A DNA stretch of 64,000 nucleotides from Methylophilus methylotrophus DSM 46235 = ATCC 53528 (lineage in GTDB: Bacteria > Pseudomonadota > Gammaproteobacteria > Burkholderiales > Methylophilaceae). The notes under the pieces were generated by a model that was not told the DNA's origin, made no database searches, and saw only the letters and a list, made by a program, of their open reading frames with translations. The position numbers and the translations under genes were made by a program. Of the stretch, positions 18,166 through 26,685 are shown piece by piece. The stretch lies in contig NZ_KB905141.1 in the NCBI RefSeq assembly GCF_000378225.1, forward strand, positions 233,143 to 297,142. Direction: 5' to 3'. Positions within the stretch are counted from its first letter, which is position 1, and each line of letters opens with the position of its first letter.

Positions 18166-18917
18166 TAGGATCCCCGCAGATGCAGGTATGATTCAAGACG
18201 CTCACTGACCAGTTTTGGGTTGTCGCCACGGGCGATGGAAACCCAAGCGTTCAGCAACATTTCGCGGCGCGACATTTCATGCTGAATATGGCCTTTGAGT
18301 TTGTTTGAAATGGGCAGGAAAACGAGGTTTGCCAAGGCAACCCCATAAATGGTGGCTACGAATGCAACGGCAATGCCGCTCCCGATTTTTGCCGGATCAG
18401 AAAGGTTTTCCATGACATGGATCAGTCCCAGTACCGCGCCGAGGATGCCGACAGTAGGGGCATAACCACCGGCCGCAGACCAGATCTTGGCGGCTTCACG
18501 CTCTTGCATCTCATAATAATACATATCAATGGCGCAGACTTCACGGATACGGTCAGCAGGGGTGCCATCGACCAGGAGCTGTAATCCCTTGCGTACAAAT
18601 GGATCTTGCTCTCGCTTGATATAATTTTCCAGTGACAGCACGCTCTCCTTTCGGGCTTGCTGGCTCCATTGGTTGATTTTGATAGCGAGCTTTTTCCGGT
18701 CATCCTGGGGATGCACAAAGACCAGGCGTAGCATGCGCAGGCCTTTGATAAATAACTTGAGCTCGGTTTGCAGTAATACGGCACCTGCGGTGCCCAACAT
18801 CACCACCGCAAACGCTGCCGGCTGCATCAATGAGTTAAGGTGGCCACCATCAATCACCTGGCCCAGTACCAAACCGGAAAGGGCAATCAGGAGGCCGGCC
18901 AGGCTACCCCAATCCAT
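18165..18917 (-). CDS. motC: Flagellar motor protein MotC (MotA-like)
   Basis: 250 residues with four hydrophobic helices and the MotA/TolQ-type segments VKGLQ-like (FVRKGLQLLVDG) and WSAAGGYAPTVGILGAVLGLIHVMENLSDP. It forms the ion channel of the second stator with MotD. It abuts fliA (stop and start share position 18917) and overlaps motD by one base, so fliA-motC-motD is one unit, as in other proteobacteria with dual stators. Confidence 0.92.
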   Translation of the reverse strand: MDWGSLAGLLIALSGLVLGQVIDGGHLNSLMQPAAFAVVMLGTAGAVLLQTELKLFIKGLRMLRLVFVHPQDDRKKLAIKINQWSQQARKESVLSLENYIKREQDPFVRKGLQLLVDGTPADRIREVCAIDMYYYEMQEREAAKIWSAAGGYAPTVGILGAVLGLIHVMENLSDPAKIGSGIAVAFVATIYGVALANLVFLPISNKLKGHIQHEMSRREMLLNAWVSIARGDNPKLVSERLESYLHLRGS

Positions 18918-19651
18918 CAGGCAACTCCGGTCCAGGCCCTGTCGCGCATGGAGGCACGCAAGCGTGCGACCGCCTGGCTATGCAGCTGGCATACGCGGGA
19001 TTCGGACACATTCATGATTGCGCCGATTTCCTTCAGGTTCAGTTCCTGTTCGTAATACAAGCCCATCAACATTTTTTCGCGCTCTGGCAAATGTTCAATC
19101 GAGTCAATCAAGGCTTCGCGGAAATCGCTTTCCAGCAAGGCTTTCACCGGATCACTGCTATCGTCATCGACGTAACGGTCCAGAAAATGTTCGCCGCCGT
19201 CGTCATCCTGAAAATCTTCATAATAAATCAGCTGGTGACCCTGGCAATCGCTCAGCACATCATAGTAGTCTTCGAGGCTGAAGTTCATGTGCTTGGCAAT
19301 TTCTGATTCAGTCGGTGGCCGCCCCAGCTTTTGTTCCAGTTGCTGTACGGCCACTTCGATATCACGCATGCTTTTACGGATGCCGCGTGGCAACCAGTCT
19401 GCACCGCGCAATTCATCGAGCATGGCACCGCGCACACGCTGTGAAGCATAGGTTTCAAACTGTGCACCATGCGTATCTTCGTAACGCTGGATGGCATCCA
19501 TCAGGCCTATCATGCCAGCTTGAACCAAATCATCTAGCTCAACACAGGAGGGCAGTTTGGCTTTTAGCTGGTAAGCCATTTTTTTGACCAGGCCGCTATG
19601 CTGTTTGAGCATCTGGTCGGTATTGTGAGTTGTGCCTTTAGCGGTATACAT
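18917..19651 (-). CDS. fliA: RNA polymerase sigma-28 factor FliA
   Basis: 244 residues. Region 2 is seen in HSGLVKKMAYQLKAKLP and LVQAGMIGLMDAIQRYE. The FliA-specific YASQRVRGAMLDELRGADWLPR follows. Region 4 ends with the helix-turn-helix LKEIGAIMNVSESRVCQLHSQA. FliA directs late flagellar and chemotaxis transcription from promoters of type TAAAGTTT-N11-GCCGATAA. Two such sites occur in this window, upstream of flhDC and of the third receptor gene. Confidence 0.96.
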   Translation of the reverse strand: MYTAKGTTHNTDQMLKQHSGLVKKMAYQLKAKLPSCVELDDLVQAGMIGLMDAIQRYEDTHGAQFETYASQRVRGAMLDELRGADWLPRGIRKSMRDIEVAVQQLEQKLGRPPTESEIAKHMNFSLEDYYDVLSDCQGHQLIYYEDFQDDDGGEHFLDRYVDDDSSDPVKALLESDFREALIDSIEHLPEREKMLMGLYYEQELNLKEIGAIMNVSESRVCQLHSQAVARLRASMRDRAWTGVA

Positions 19652-19668
19652 GTTTTTCCTCTTCTACG

Positions 19669-20472
19669 TCAGGCAACTGCCATTGAAGGCATGGTGTTAC
19701 GTTGCTTTTCGAGACGATGTGCCACTGATTTAAAAGCCAATGCTGTCTGGCCTGGTTTGTGAGTATTAGGTAAGGCATTGTCAGCCCTGTGGCCTGACAT
19801 TGTTGACGCTGGTCTGGTTTCATCGGTCGGTATCGCACCAAGAAACTCAAGCGTCACGCCCAGGAACTGTTTGCAAACCTGATTCAAACGCATAAAGTAT
19901 TGTTGGCCTTGATCATGACTCGCACCAGTGACGACGACGCTCAACGGGACGTCACCATGCTGCTGGCTGATATGTTTAATGGTCACATAAGCCGCTTTGA
20001 TGGCGGTATCGCTTCTGTCCATTTGAATCACCAGTTCATGCTCGGCGCTGACTGGCAATGTCAGGTCATACGCTTGTGTATCCAGCTGTGTCTCAATCAT
20101 GACGGTATCGTAGTCATATGCAAGTTGTCTCACTATACCGTCTAGTTGTGTTTTTAAATCTTGTGATAAAGGCGAGGTTAACAGGTCATTTTCAGCCAAA
20201 CAGCTCAGATCATATCCTTGCGGATGTTTAATAATTCCACGTTTGATAGCGCTGTTATTGGCTGCAATGGCCTGTAAAGAGTAGGGCGTTGCAGGCTGGC
20301 GATGGGCATGAATCAACAGCAAACGCTGTTCTGGCATCAGCATGCTCATGGCCAGGTTGCGGATCCATGAAGTCGCAGGCTGACCATTGGCACCAATCAC
20401 ACTAATGATACGGGCTGAGGACTTGGCCATGATCCGGCGCAAACCATCTGCTTGGTCACGGTAATTAAACAT
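19669..20472 (-). CDS. FlhG/FleN-like protein with degenerate P-loop
   Basis: 267 residues in the position of flhG between flhF and fliA. Residues 6-12 read DQADGLR, the N-terminal DQAxxLR motif by which FlhG stimulates FlhF. The deviant Walker A of MinD-type ATPases (KGGxGKT) should follow, but residues 27-35 read GANGQPATS and lack the catalytic lysines. The rest keeps a MinD-like pattern (YDTVMIETQLDTQAYDLTLPVSAEHELVIQ). It is probably a FlhG homologue that has lost ATP binding. It may still act on FlhF to control flagellar number or placement. Confidence 0.75.
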   Translation of the reverse strand: MFNYRDQADGLRRIMAKSSARIISVIGANGQPATSWIRNLAMSMLMPEQRLLLIHAHRQPATPYSLQAIAANNSAIKRGIIKHPQGYDLSCLAENDLLTSPLSQDLKTQLDGIVRQLAYDYDTVMIETQLDTQAYDLTLPVSAEHELVIQMDRSDTAIKAAYVTIKHISQQHGDVPLSVVVTGASHDQGQQYFMRLNQVCKQFLGVTLEFLGAIPTDETRPASTMSGHRADNALPNTHKPGQTALAFKSVAHRLEKQRNTMPSMAVA

Positions 20473-20473
20473 G

Positions 20474-21814
20474 CTAGTGCTCCTGTGCGGCCGTTTGCAT
20501 CATGCTGGATATCACCAGGGGTAACTCTTCATCCAGGTATTGATAAGGCAGGCTGGCCTGATGTGGTGTCAGCACGCGTTCTACCAGTGCCTGTTTGTCT
20601 GCCACTTCGATATCCTCAGGCACGCGCTGGCCGCTGGTGGTATAGAACAGGCGCTTCCGTTCGCGAATCAGCACGTCCAACACATTGCCGATGGCAGCGG
20701 CTTCATCCAGTTTGGTGACGATACAGCCAGCAATGTCATGTTTTTTGTAGCTACGCATCACATCAGTCAAGGTGTCGCCTGTGGAGGTTGCATTCAGACA
20801 CAACAGTTTCTGGATCGGCGAGTCGGCGCGGCTCAACATCGAGAGCTGCTCAGTCACTGCCTGATCACGCTGACTGACGCCCACAGTGTCTACCAGGATC
20901 ATGTGCTTGTTTTTCAATTCATTCAGGGCAATTTTCAGGTCCTCTTCGTCTTTGACGGCATGTACCATGACACCCAGGATCTTGCCGTAGATACGCAGTT
21001 GCTCGTAACCACCAATCCGGTAGCTGTCTGTCGTGATCAGCCCCAGGTTTTGCGTACCATGTTTCATCACATAACGGGCGGCCAGTTTGGCGGTGGTGGT
21101 TGTTTTACCCACACCGGTTGGGCCCACCAGGGCGTAAATGCCGCCACGGTCCAGCAGTGCGTCTTCATCGTCCAGCGTATGCAGGTTGCGGGTGATCACT
21201 TCTTTCGCCCACATTGGAGCCTTGTTCACATCAATATGGTTAGGCATTTTTTCGGCAATCTGGCGCGACAGTGCAGCACTGAAACTGGCAGAGAGCAGGG
21301 TGCTCAGCACCTTGGATTTGGCCGGGCTGTGTTGCAAATGGTGTTGCCAGGTCATGGCACTCATCTGGGTTTCAAAATGGCTGCGCATTTGGCGCATTTC
21401 CTGCATCATGCCCATCATTTTTTCTTCCAGTGTTTGTGTGGCTACCTGGTAAGCCTGTTCCTGCTGTTCATTGTGCTGTTTCAGCATATCCATAATGGCT
21501 GATTCTTGTACTGCTGCTTCTTCAGCGGCTTGGGCATTCGCGGGCATGGCAGGCGCAGCGGTTGCTTGAGGCGCTGCCTGGCGAGGCTGATCCTTGGCAG
21601 TCACAAAGTCGAGCAGACTACGACTGTTATCCATCGATGTTGCTACTGCGGACTGGCCAGAGGTAGTCGCAATATCGGTTTCCAGCATCGCCATGATTTC
21701 GGTACCACCGTTTACACTGCGGTTCGCGACAATAATGGCATCATCACCTAATGCTTGCTTGACTTGCGCCAGGGCTTCACGTGCATTTTTGCCAAAAAAT
21801 CTTCTGATATTCAT
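20474..21814 (-). CDS. flhF: Flagellar biosynthesis GTPase FlhF
   Basis: 446 residues. The start MNIRRFFGKNAREALAQVKQ is typical of FlhF. A variable middle region rich in Ala and Gln precedes the SRP-type G domain with the P-loop GPTGVGKTTTTAKLAARY, the motif HMILVDTVGVSQRD and a TKLDEAA guanine-specificity motif. FlhF targets early flagellar proteins to the pole in many bacteria. The stop is one base before the FlhG-like start. Confidence 0.95.
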   Translation of the reverse strand: MNIRRFFGKNAREALAQVKQALGDDAIIVANRSVNGGTEIMAMLETDIATTSGQSAVATSMDNSRSLLDFVTAKDQPRQAAPQATAAPAMPANAQAAEEAAVQESAIMDMLKQHNEQQEQAYQVATQTLEEKMMGMMQEMRQMRSHFETQMSAMTWQHHLQHSPAKSKVLSTLLSASFSAALSRQIAEKMPNHIDVNKAPMWAKEVITRNLHTLDDEDALLDRGGIYALVGPTGVGKTTTTAKLAARYVMKHGTQNLGLITTDSYRIGGYEQLRIYGKILGVMVHAVKDEEDLKIALNELKNKHMILVDTVGVSQRDQAVTEQLSMLSRADSPIQKLLCLNATSTGDTLTDVMRSYKKHDIAGCIVTKLDEAAAIGNVLDVLIRERKRLFYTTSGQRVPEDIEVADKQALVERVLTPHQASLPYQYLDEELPLVISSMMQTAAQEH

Positions 21815-21816
21815 AA

Positions 21817-23904
21817 TTATTGCGCTCCGATTAAACTGGTGACACGAATGGATTTGTTGTCTGGCAGCTCGTCATGTGACAACACTCTGAGATGCGGGAC
21901 GGTTCTTCTTAAAAATCTGGATAAAGCCTGGCGTAGCGGGGCAGCCACCAGTAATACCGGCGTCAGGCCCATTTGCTCTTGTTGTCTGGCTGCCACTTCT
22001 GTCTGTTGTGACAGTCTCTCGGCAATGCCAGGTTCAATCACACTTTGGCTGGACTGATTGTTTTGCAGGGCTTGCAGCAACATTTTCTCAAGCTGTCCAT
22101 CCAACGTCATGGCGGTAATTTCATTGCTGTATGGGAACAGGTCTTGCACAATGGCGCGGCCGAGCTTGATACGCACCATGGCGGTCAGGTCGTTGGCATC
22201 CTGCGTATATTGTGCATGGTCTGCAATCGTTTCCAGAATCGAGCGCATATCGCGAATATGCACCCCCTCGTTGAGCAGGTTTTGCAATACTTTCTGCAAG
22301 CTGGAGAGGGTGATCATTTTGGGGACGATTTCCTCAATCAGTTTGCTGGAATCCTTGCCTAAATGATCTAACAGTTGTTGCACTTCCTGGCGCCCCAGCA
22401 GTTCACCGGCATTCAGTGAAATGATATGGTTCAGGTGGGTGGCAATCACAGTGCCAGCATCTACCACCGTATAGCCCAGGCTTTGCGCATATTCTTTGCG
22501 GTCAGGCTCAATCCATACTGCTGGCAGGCCAAAAGCCGGGTCTGTGGTTTTGGCACCGTCGAGCTCGCCGGTCACGGCGCCTGGATCAATCGCCAGCATC
22601 TGGCTGAAGTTGGATTCGCCCGTGGCCATTTCCACGCCCTTCATCGTGATGCGGTATGCATTCGGCTTGAGTGTCAGGTTGTCGCGGATATGCACTGTCG
22701 GCGCCAAAAAGCCGATTTCCTGTGCGAATTTCTTGCGGATACCTTTAATACGCTTGAGCAGCTCGCCCCCCTGGCCTTTGTCAACCAGTGGAATAAGACG
22801 ATAACCAACTTCGAGTCCAATCGTATCTACAGGCAGCACATCGTTCCAGGTCGCTTCTTCGGCTTCACTGGCTGGGGCCAGCTTGTCTTCTGCTTTCGGC
22901 TCCAGAATAGCCTCTTGTTTGGCTTTTTCCTGTTTTTGCTTGACAGAATAGGCCATGCCACCGAGTAAGCCACCTAAGGCAAGGAACGCCAGGTGAGGCA
23001 TGCCTGGAATCAGGCCGATACCGCCGATGATGCCCGCAGTGATGGTCAAGACGCGTGGATTCTCAAACAACTGTGTAATCAACTGGCCGCCGATATCTTC
23101 ATTGTTGGCAACACGGGAGACCACCACACCGGCAGCGATAGAAATCACCAGGGATGGAATCTGGGCCACCAGGCCGTCGCCAATTGCCAGCAAGGTATAG
23201 TTTTTAACTGAATCACCAAAACTCAGGTCATGCTGCACCATGCCCACAATCAACCCGCCAACGATATTGATAATAATGATCAGGATACCGGCAATGGCAT
23301 CACCACGTACGTATTTACTGGCACCGTCCATGGCGCCGTAGAATTCGGATTCCTGGCCCACTTCTTTACGGCGGCGGCGGGCTTCATCTTCGCCAATCAG
23401 GCCAGCATTCAGGTCAGCGTCAATCGCCATTTGTTTACCTGGCATCGCGTCCAAGGTAAAACGTGCGCCCACTTCAGCAATACGGCCCGCACCCTTGGTG
23501 ATGACGGTGAAGTTGATAATGGTCAAAATTACGAATACCACAATACCCACCGCATAGTTACCGCCAATCAGAAAGTGGCCGAAAGCTTCAATCACTTTAC
23601 CTGCAGCATCAGGGCCGGCATGGCCTTCAGTTAACACTACACGGGTAGAGGCTACGTTCAATGCCAGGCGCAGCATGGTGGTCATCAGCAACACGGTAGG
23701 GAAGGCGATAAAGTCCAGTGGCTTGGTGGTTTGCAGGCCTATCATCAGGACCAGGATAGACAGCGCAATATTAAAGGTGAAGAACACATCGAGCATGATG
23801 GCCGGTAACGGCAGGATCATCATGGCCAGCAGCAATACAATAATGAGTGGTGCAGCGATTGCTCGTCCGTCCATTTTCCCCATCCATTGTTGCCAGTTAT
23901 TCAT
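21817..23904 (-). CDS. flhA: Flagellar type III export protein FlhA
   Basis: 695 residues, the usual length. Eight N-terminal membrane helices occupy about residues 15-315. The FHIPEP-type signature is represented by TKGAGRIAEVGARFTLDAMPGKQMAIDADLNAG. The large cytosolic domain (from about 350) receives export substrates in the flagellar type III apparatus. It lies between flhB and flhF in the canonical order. Confidence 0.97.
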   Translation of the reverse strand: MNNWQQWMGKMDGRAIAAPLIIVLLLAMMILPLPAIMLDVFFTFNIALSILVLMIGLQTTKPLDFIAFPTVLLMTTMLRLALNVASTRVVLTEGHAGPDAAGKVIEAFGHFLIGGNYAVGIVVFVILTIINFTVITKGAGRIAEVGARFTLDAMPGKQMAIDADLNAGLIGEDEARRRRKEVGQESEFYGAMDGASKYVRGDAIAGILIIIINIVGGLIVGMVQHDLSFGDSVKNYTLLAIGDGLVAQIPSLVISIAAGVVVSRVANNEDIGGQLITQLFENPRVLTITAGIIGGIGLIPGMPHLAFLALGGLLGGMAYSVKQKQEKAKQEAILEPKAEDKLAPASEAEEATWNDVLPVDTIGLEVGYRLIPLVDKGQGGELLKRIKGIRKKFAQEIGFLAPTVHIRDNLTLKPNAYRITMKGVEMATGESNFSQMLAIDPGAVTGELDGAKTTDPAFGLPAVWIEPDRKEYAQSLGYTVVDAGTVIATHLNHIISLNAGELLGRQEVQQLLDHLGKDSSKLIEEIVPKMITLSSLQKVLQNLLNEGVHIRDMRSILETIADHAQYTQDANDLTAMVRIKLGRAIVQDLFPYSNEITAMTLDGQLEKMLLQALQNNQSSQSVIEPGIAERLSQQTEVAARQQEQMGLTPVLLVAAPLRQALSRFLRRTVPHLRVLSHDELPDNKSIRVTSLIGAQ

Positions 23905-23925
23905 CTTAAACTCCTAAACCTTCAA

Positions 23926-25098
23926 TTACTCAATCTCAGCCGCAGTTGCAGGCGCGGCATTTAGTGCATGTGGATCCAATGCATCCGGTACTGGTACATT
24001 AGCCGGCATGACCGGACGCACACCACCATGCTGATTGAATACACGCAGTTGAAATACATAAGCCAGAATTTCAGCCACTGCTGAATACAAAGTCTGTGGA
24101 ATCTCACGCTCCAATTCGGCATGGGCGTACAAGGCACGTGCCAGTTTTGGGGATTCCAAGGTCATGACTTGATGTTCAGCAGCAATTTCCTTGATTTTTT
24201 GGGCAATCACATCCGCCCCTTTGGCCACCACGATAGGGGCGCCGTTTTCACCTTCTTTATAACGTATCGCGACCGCGTAGTGGGTTGGGTTGGTAATCAC
24301 CACATCCGCCTGGGGTACGTTACTCATCATTCTTCTGCGGGCCATCTCGCGTTGTTGCTGGCGAATACGGCCTTTAATCTCTGGACTACCTTCAGACTCT
24401 TTCGCTTCGTCCTTCAACTCCTGTTTGGTCATTTTGTGTTTCTGCGCATATTGATAAAGCTGGTAGGGCACATCAATCACTGCAATGAGCACTAATGCAG
24501 AAGCAATGGTCAGGAATCCGGTGACCATATAATCACTCACGGTGCTGATACTGGCTTCCAACGGCATTTGCGACAACCCCAACATCGGTTGCAAATCTTT
24601 CTTGACGATCGCGTAGCCCACCGAGGCGACCAGCACTGTTTTGGCAATCGATTTCACTAATTCAACCAGTGAGTTCTTGGAGAACAGGTTAGCCAGTCCC
24701 TTCATCGGGTTCAGCTTGCCAAAGTTAGGCACCACAGACTTCTGTGACATTACCCAGCCGCCGACCAGAATAGGGGCAGCCACTGCCACAGAAACAATAA
24801 TCACTGCCAGTGGTAGAAAAGCCCACATCGCCTGCTCAATCACTTTCACCATATGTACGATCAACAGCTGCGGTTCAAATGCCATAGCCCGGTCTATGCT
24901 CAGGCCTTGCCGCAATACATTCTTCATGGCATCCCCCATGGGGCGGCTCAACATCATGATCGCCATGCCACTGGTAAACAGCACAGCACACGCAGCCAAT
25001 TCGCGCGACCGGGGAACATCGCCGTCTTCGCGTGCCTTCTCCAATCGCTTGGGGGACGCGTCTTCGGTTTTTTCCATATCGCTGTCTTCAGCTGCCAT
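23926..25098 (-). CDS. flhB: Flagellar type III export switch protein FlhB
   Basis: 390 residues. The N-terminal ERRLEKAREDG-type segment (SPKRLEKAREDGDVPRSREL) precedes four membrane helices. The autocleavage site NPTH is present in VVITNPTHYAVAIRYKEG, which permits the substrate-specificity switch from rod-hook to filament export. It is the first gene of the minus-strand flagellar operon. Confidence 0.97.
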   Translation of the reverse strand: MAAEDSDMEKTEDASPKRLEKAREDGDVPRSRELAACAVLFTSGMAIMMLSRPMGDAMKNVLRQGLSIDRAMAFEPQLLIVHMVKVIEQAMWAFLPLAVIIVSVAVAAPILVGGWVMSQKSVVPNFGKLNPMKGLANLFSKNSLVELVKSIAKTVLVASVGYAIVKKDLQPMLGLSQMPLEASISTVSDYMVTGFLTIASALVLIAVIDVPYQLYQYAQKHKMTKQELKDEAKESEGSPEIKGRIRQQQREMARRRMMSNVPQADVVITNPTHYAVAIRYKEGENGAPIVVAKGADVIAQKIKEIAAEHQVMTLESPKLARALYAHAELEREIPQTLYSAVAEILAYVFQLRVFNQHGGVRPVMPANVPVPDALDPHALNAAPATAAEIE

Positions 25099-25318
25099 GT
25101 CCTAAACTCTTTCGTTTCACGGATACAACACAGGTTGCATTTCTTGAGAGTGATTATTGGACAGAAAAGCGTATTTTTATAATCGGAATAAAAGGACTTA
25201 TTGACCGCTTTCTATCAGTTACATTGCTTTAAATGTTAATGAGTGCAAAGTTAAAAATTATTTTTACTTTTAAAACAATGATTTATGAAATTTTTGAGAT
25301 TTTTTTATAGTCTGACCC

Positions 25319-25345
25319 TAAAGTTTTAGTTCGTGCTGTCGATAA
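25319..25345 (+). promoter_or_regulatory. Sigma-28 (FliA)-type promoter upstream of flhDC
   Basis: TAAAGTTT, an 11-base spacer and GTCGATAA match the flagellar sigma-28 consensus (TAAAGTTT-N11-GCCGATAA) with one mismatch. It points towards flhD, whose start is about 350 bases further on. It could drive a long flhDC leader or a separate small RNA. Confidence 0.75.
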
Positions 25346-25548
25346 CCGGGATAGGGCAAAATGGATTGATGAAAGAGAAAAGACAAACTAAAGCAAACAA
25401 AAAACAGTTGTTTACGGAATACCACCGGAAAACTTTAATTATTTTTTGAATTGGAAAGGACAAGATACTGGGAAGATAGTCATACTTTTATTGCATTTTA
25501 ACTTTAAATATAAATCATAACTTATTGATATTTATAGTTATGAGAGTA

Positions 25549-25585
25549 GCCACGTAAGCGTTTGTAAGACAAACACCTACGTGGC
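25549..25585 (+). promoter_or_regulatory. Large hairpin in the flhDC upstream region
   Basis: GCCACGTA pairs with TACGTGGC, and inside it GTTTGT pairs with ACAAAC around an AAG loop; a three-by-three internal loop separates the two stems. The 11 bases TTTGTAAGACA at 25561-25571 are also perfectly complementary to TGTCTTACAAA at 25596-25606, which offers a competing fold. The hairpin is followed by a modest T-rich run (GTTTTCGT), so it could be an attenuator or the terminator of a short RNA. Confidence 0.6.
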
Positions 25586-25650
25586 CGTTTTCGTCTGTCT
25601 TACAAAAGAAACCGACAAAGCCTGCTTGTTGCAGTTCATGATTGCGCGCA

Positions 25651-25677
25651 AAGTACGCCTAACGCTCAGGCGTACTT
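25651..25677 (+). promoter_or_regulatory. Perfect 10-bp hairpin before flhD
   Basis: AAGTACGCCT, loop AACGCTC, AGGCGTACTT. It ends about 30 bases before the flhD start and leaves the ribosome-binding site (GGAG at about 25696) single-stranded. It is not followed by a T tract, so it is not a terminator. Confidence 0.6.
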
Positions 25678-25707
25678 AAATCAACGCTAAAAAACGGAGA
25701 AAAGATC

Positions 25708-26028
25708 ATGAACATGCAAAACGATTTACTCGCTGAAATCAAGGATGCCAACCTGAACTACCTGATGTTGGCACAACAACTGATCCGCGCTGACAAAGCC
25801 ACTGCCATCTTCCGTCTTGGTATCAATAAGGAAATTGCAGACTTGTTGGAAAACCTGACTAACTTGCAACTCCTCAAACTCTGTAACACCAATATGTTGC
25901 TGACTCGCTTCCGTTTTGATGATAGCGAAATCCTGGGCATGTTGACCAGCTATGCCAAAGACCCAGCCCAAGCGCACTTGCACACAGCAGTATTGATGTC
26001 TGCCCAGGCTGCAGAATCTACTATATAA
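25708..26028 (+). CDS. flhD: Flagellar master regulator subunit FlhD
   Basis: 106 residues. The sequence LLAEIKDANLNYLMLAQQLIRADKATAIFRLGI is characteristic of FlhD. FlhD and FlhC form a heterohexamer that activates class II flagellar promoters with sigma-70. A GGAG site lies eight bases before the start. It is followed by flhC after 49 bases. Regulation through the structured upstream region is likely. Confidence 0.96.
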   Translation: MNMQNDLLAEIKDANLNYLMLAQQLIRADKATAIFRLGINKEIADLLENLTNLQLLKLCNTNMLLTRFRFDDSEILGMLTSYAKDPAQAHLHTAVLMSAQAAESTI

Positions 26029-26077
26029 CGGTTTTCCCGTTTCCATCTGACGATTAGAAATAGAAAAGAGGGTTATC

Positions 26078-26644
26078 ATGCAAAAGAAGAGTGTAGTCAA
26101 CGAGGCTGAACAAATTCAACTGGCCATGCAAATGATTGAACTGGGCGCACGCCTGCAACTGCTGGAATCACAAACCACTTTGTCACGTGAGCGTTTGATC
26201 AAGCTGTACAAAGAGATGAAAGGCGTTTCTCCACCTAAAGGCATGTTGCCATTCTCTACTGACTGGTTTTTGACCTGGCAGCCTAATATCCACTCTTCAA
26301 TTTTCTATAACATTTACCGCTTTATGGTGGAGTACGCTGGCGTAGACGGTATCCAGGCCATCATTAAAGCCTATACCCTGTATATGCAGCAAGTGCAAAA
26401 TCCTGATCCAGCCCAACAAGACGAACCAGTATTATCACTGACCCGAGCCTGGACCCTGGTACGCTTTATTGAAAGCAAAATGCTGACAACCAAAGTCTGT
26501 CATTGCTGTGGCGGTCAATACATCGTCAACAGCTACGACCTGAACCAGAACTATGTATGTAACCTGTGCCACGTTCCTTCACGTGCCGGCAAAACCAAAA
26601 AAGCCAAAGAGCTCAGCTACAAACTGGTTTCCATGACTGCTTAA
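26078..26644 (+). CDS. flhC: Flagellar master regulator subunit FlhC
   Basis: 188 residues. LARQMIELGARLQLLE-like start (QLAMQMIELGARLQLLESQT) and the zinc-binding cysteines in KVCHCCGGQYIVNSY and YVCNLCHVPSRAGKTKKAKEL identify FlhC. It provides most of the DNA contacts in the FlhDC complex. The stop is followed by a separate methyltransferase gene 42 bases downstream. Confidence 0.96.
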   Translation: MQKKSVVNEAEQIQLAMQMIELGARLQLLESQTTLSRERLIKLYKEMKGVSPPKGMLPFSTDWFLTWQPNIHSSIFYNIYRFMVEYAGVDGIQAIIKAYTLYMQQVQNPDPAQQDEPVLSLTRAWTLVRFIESKMLTTKVCHCCGGQYIVNSYDLNQNYVCNLCHVPSRAGKTKKAKELSYKLVSMTA

Positions 26645-26685
26645 GTAGTGAGCAAGTGATGATTCCTGCGAAATGAAGGATTAGC

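Larger units (their letters stand above)
25099..25707. other. Intergenic regulatory region between divergent flhB and flhDC
   Basis: 609 AT-rich bases with no convincing long gene. It holds the sigma-28-like promoter at 25319-25345, a weak 26-codon frame at 25369-25449 without a ribosome-binding site, a large hairpin at 25549-25585 and a second at 25651-25677. Promoters for flhB on the minus strand must also lie here but were not resolved. Confidence 0.7.

Noticed and set aside
20540..21502. 320-codon plus-strand frame across flhF
   Set aside because: It is antisense to a clearly recognisable flhF and is rich in Gln, His and Phe, as expected of a shadow frame.
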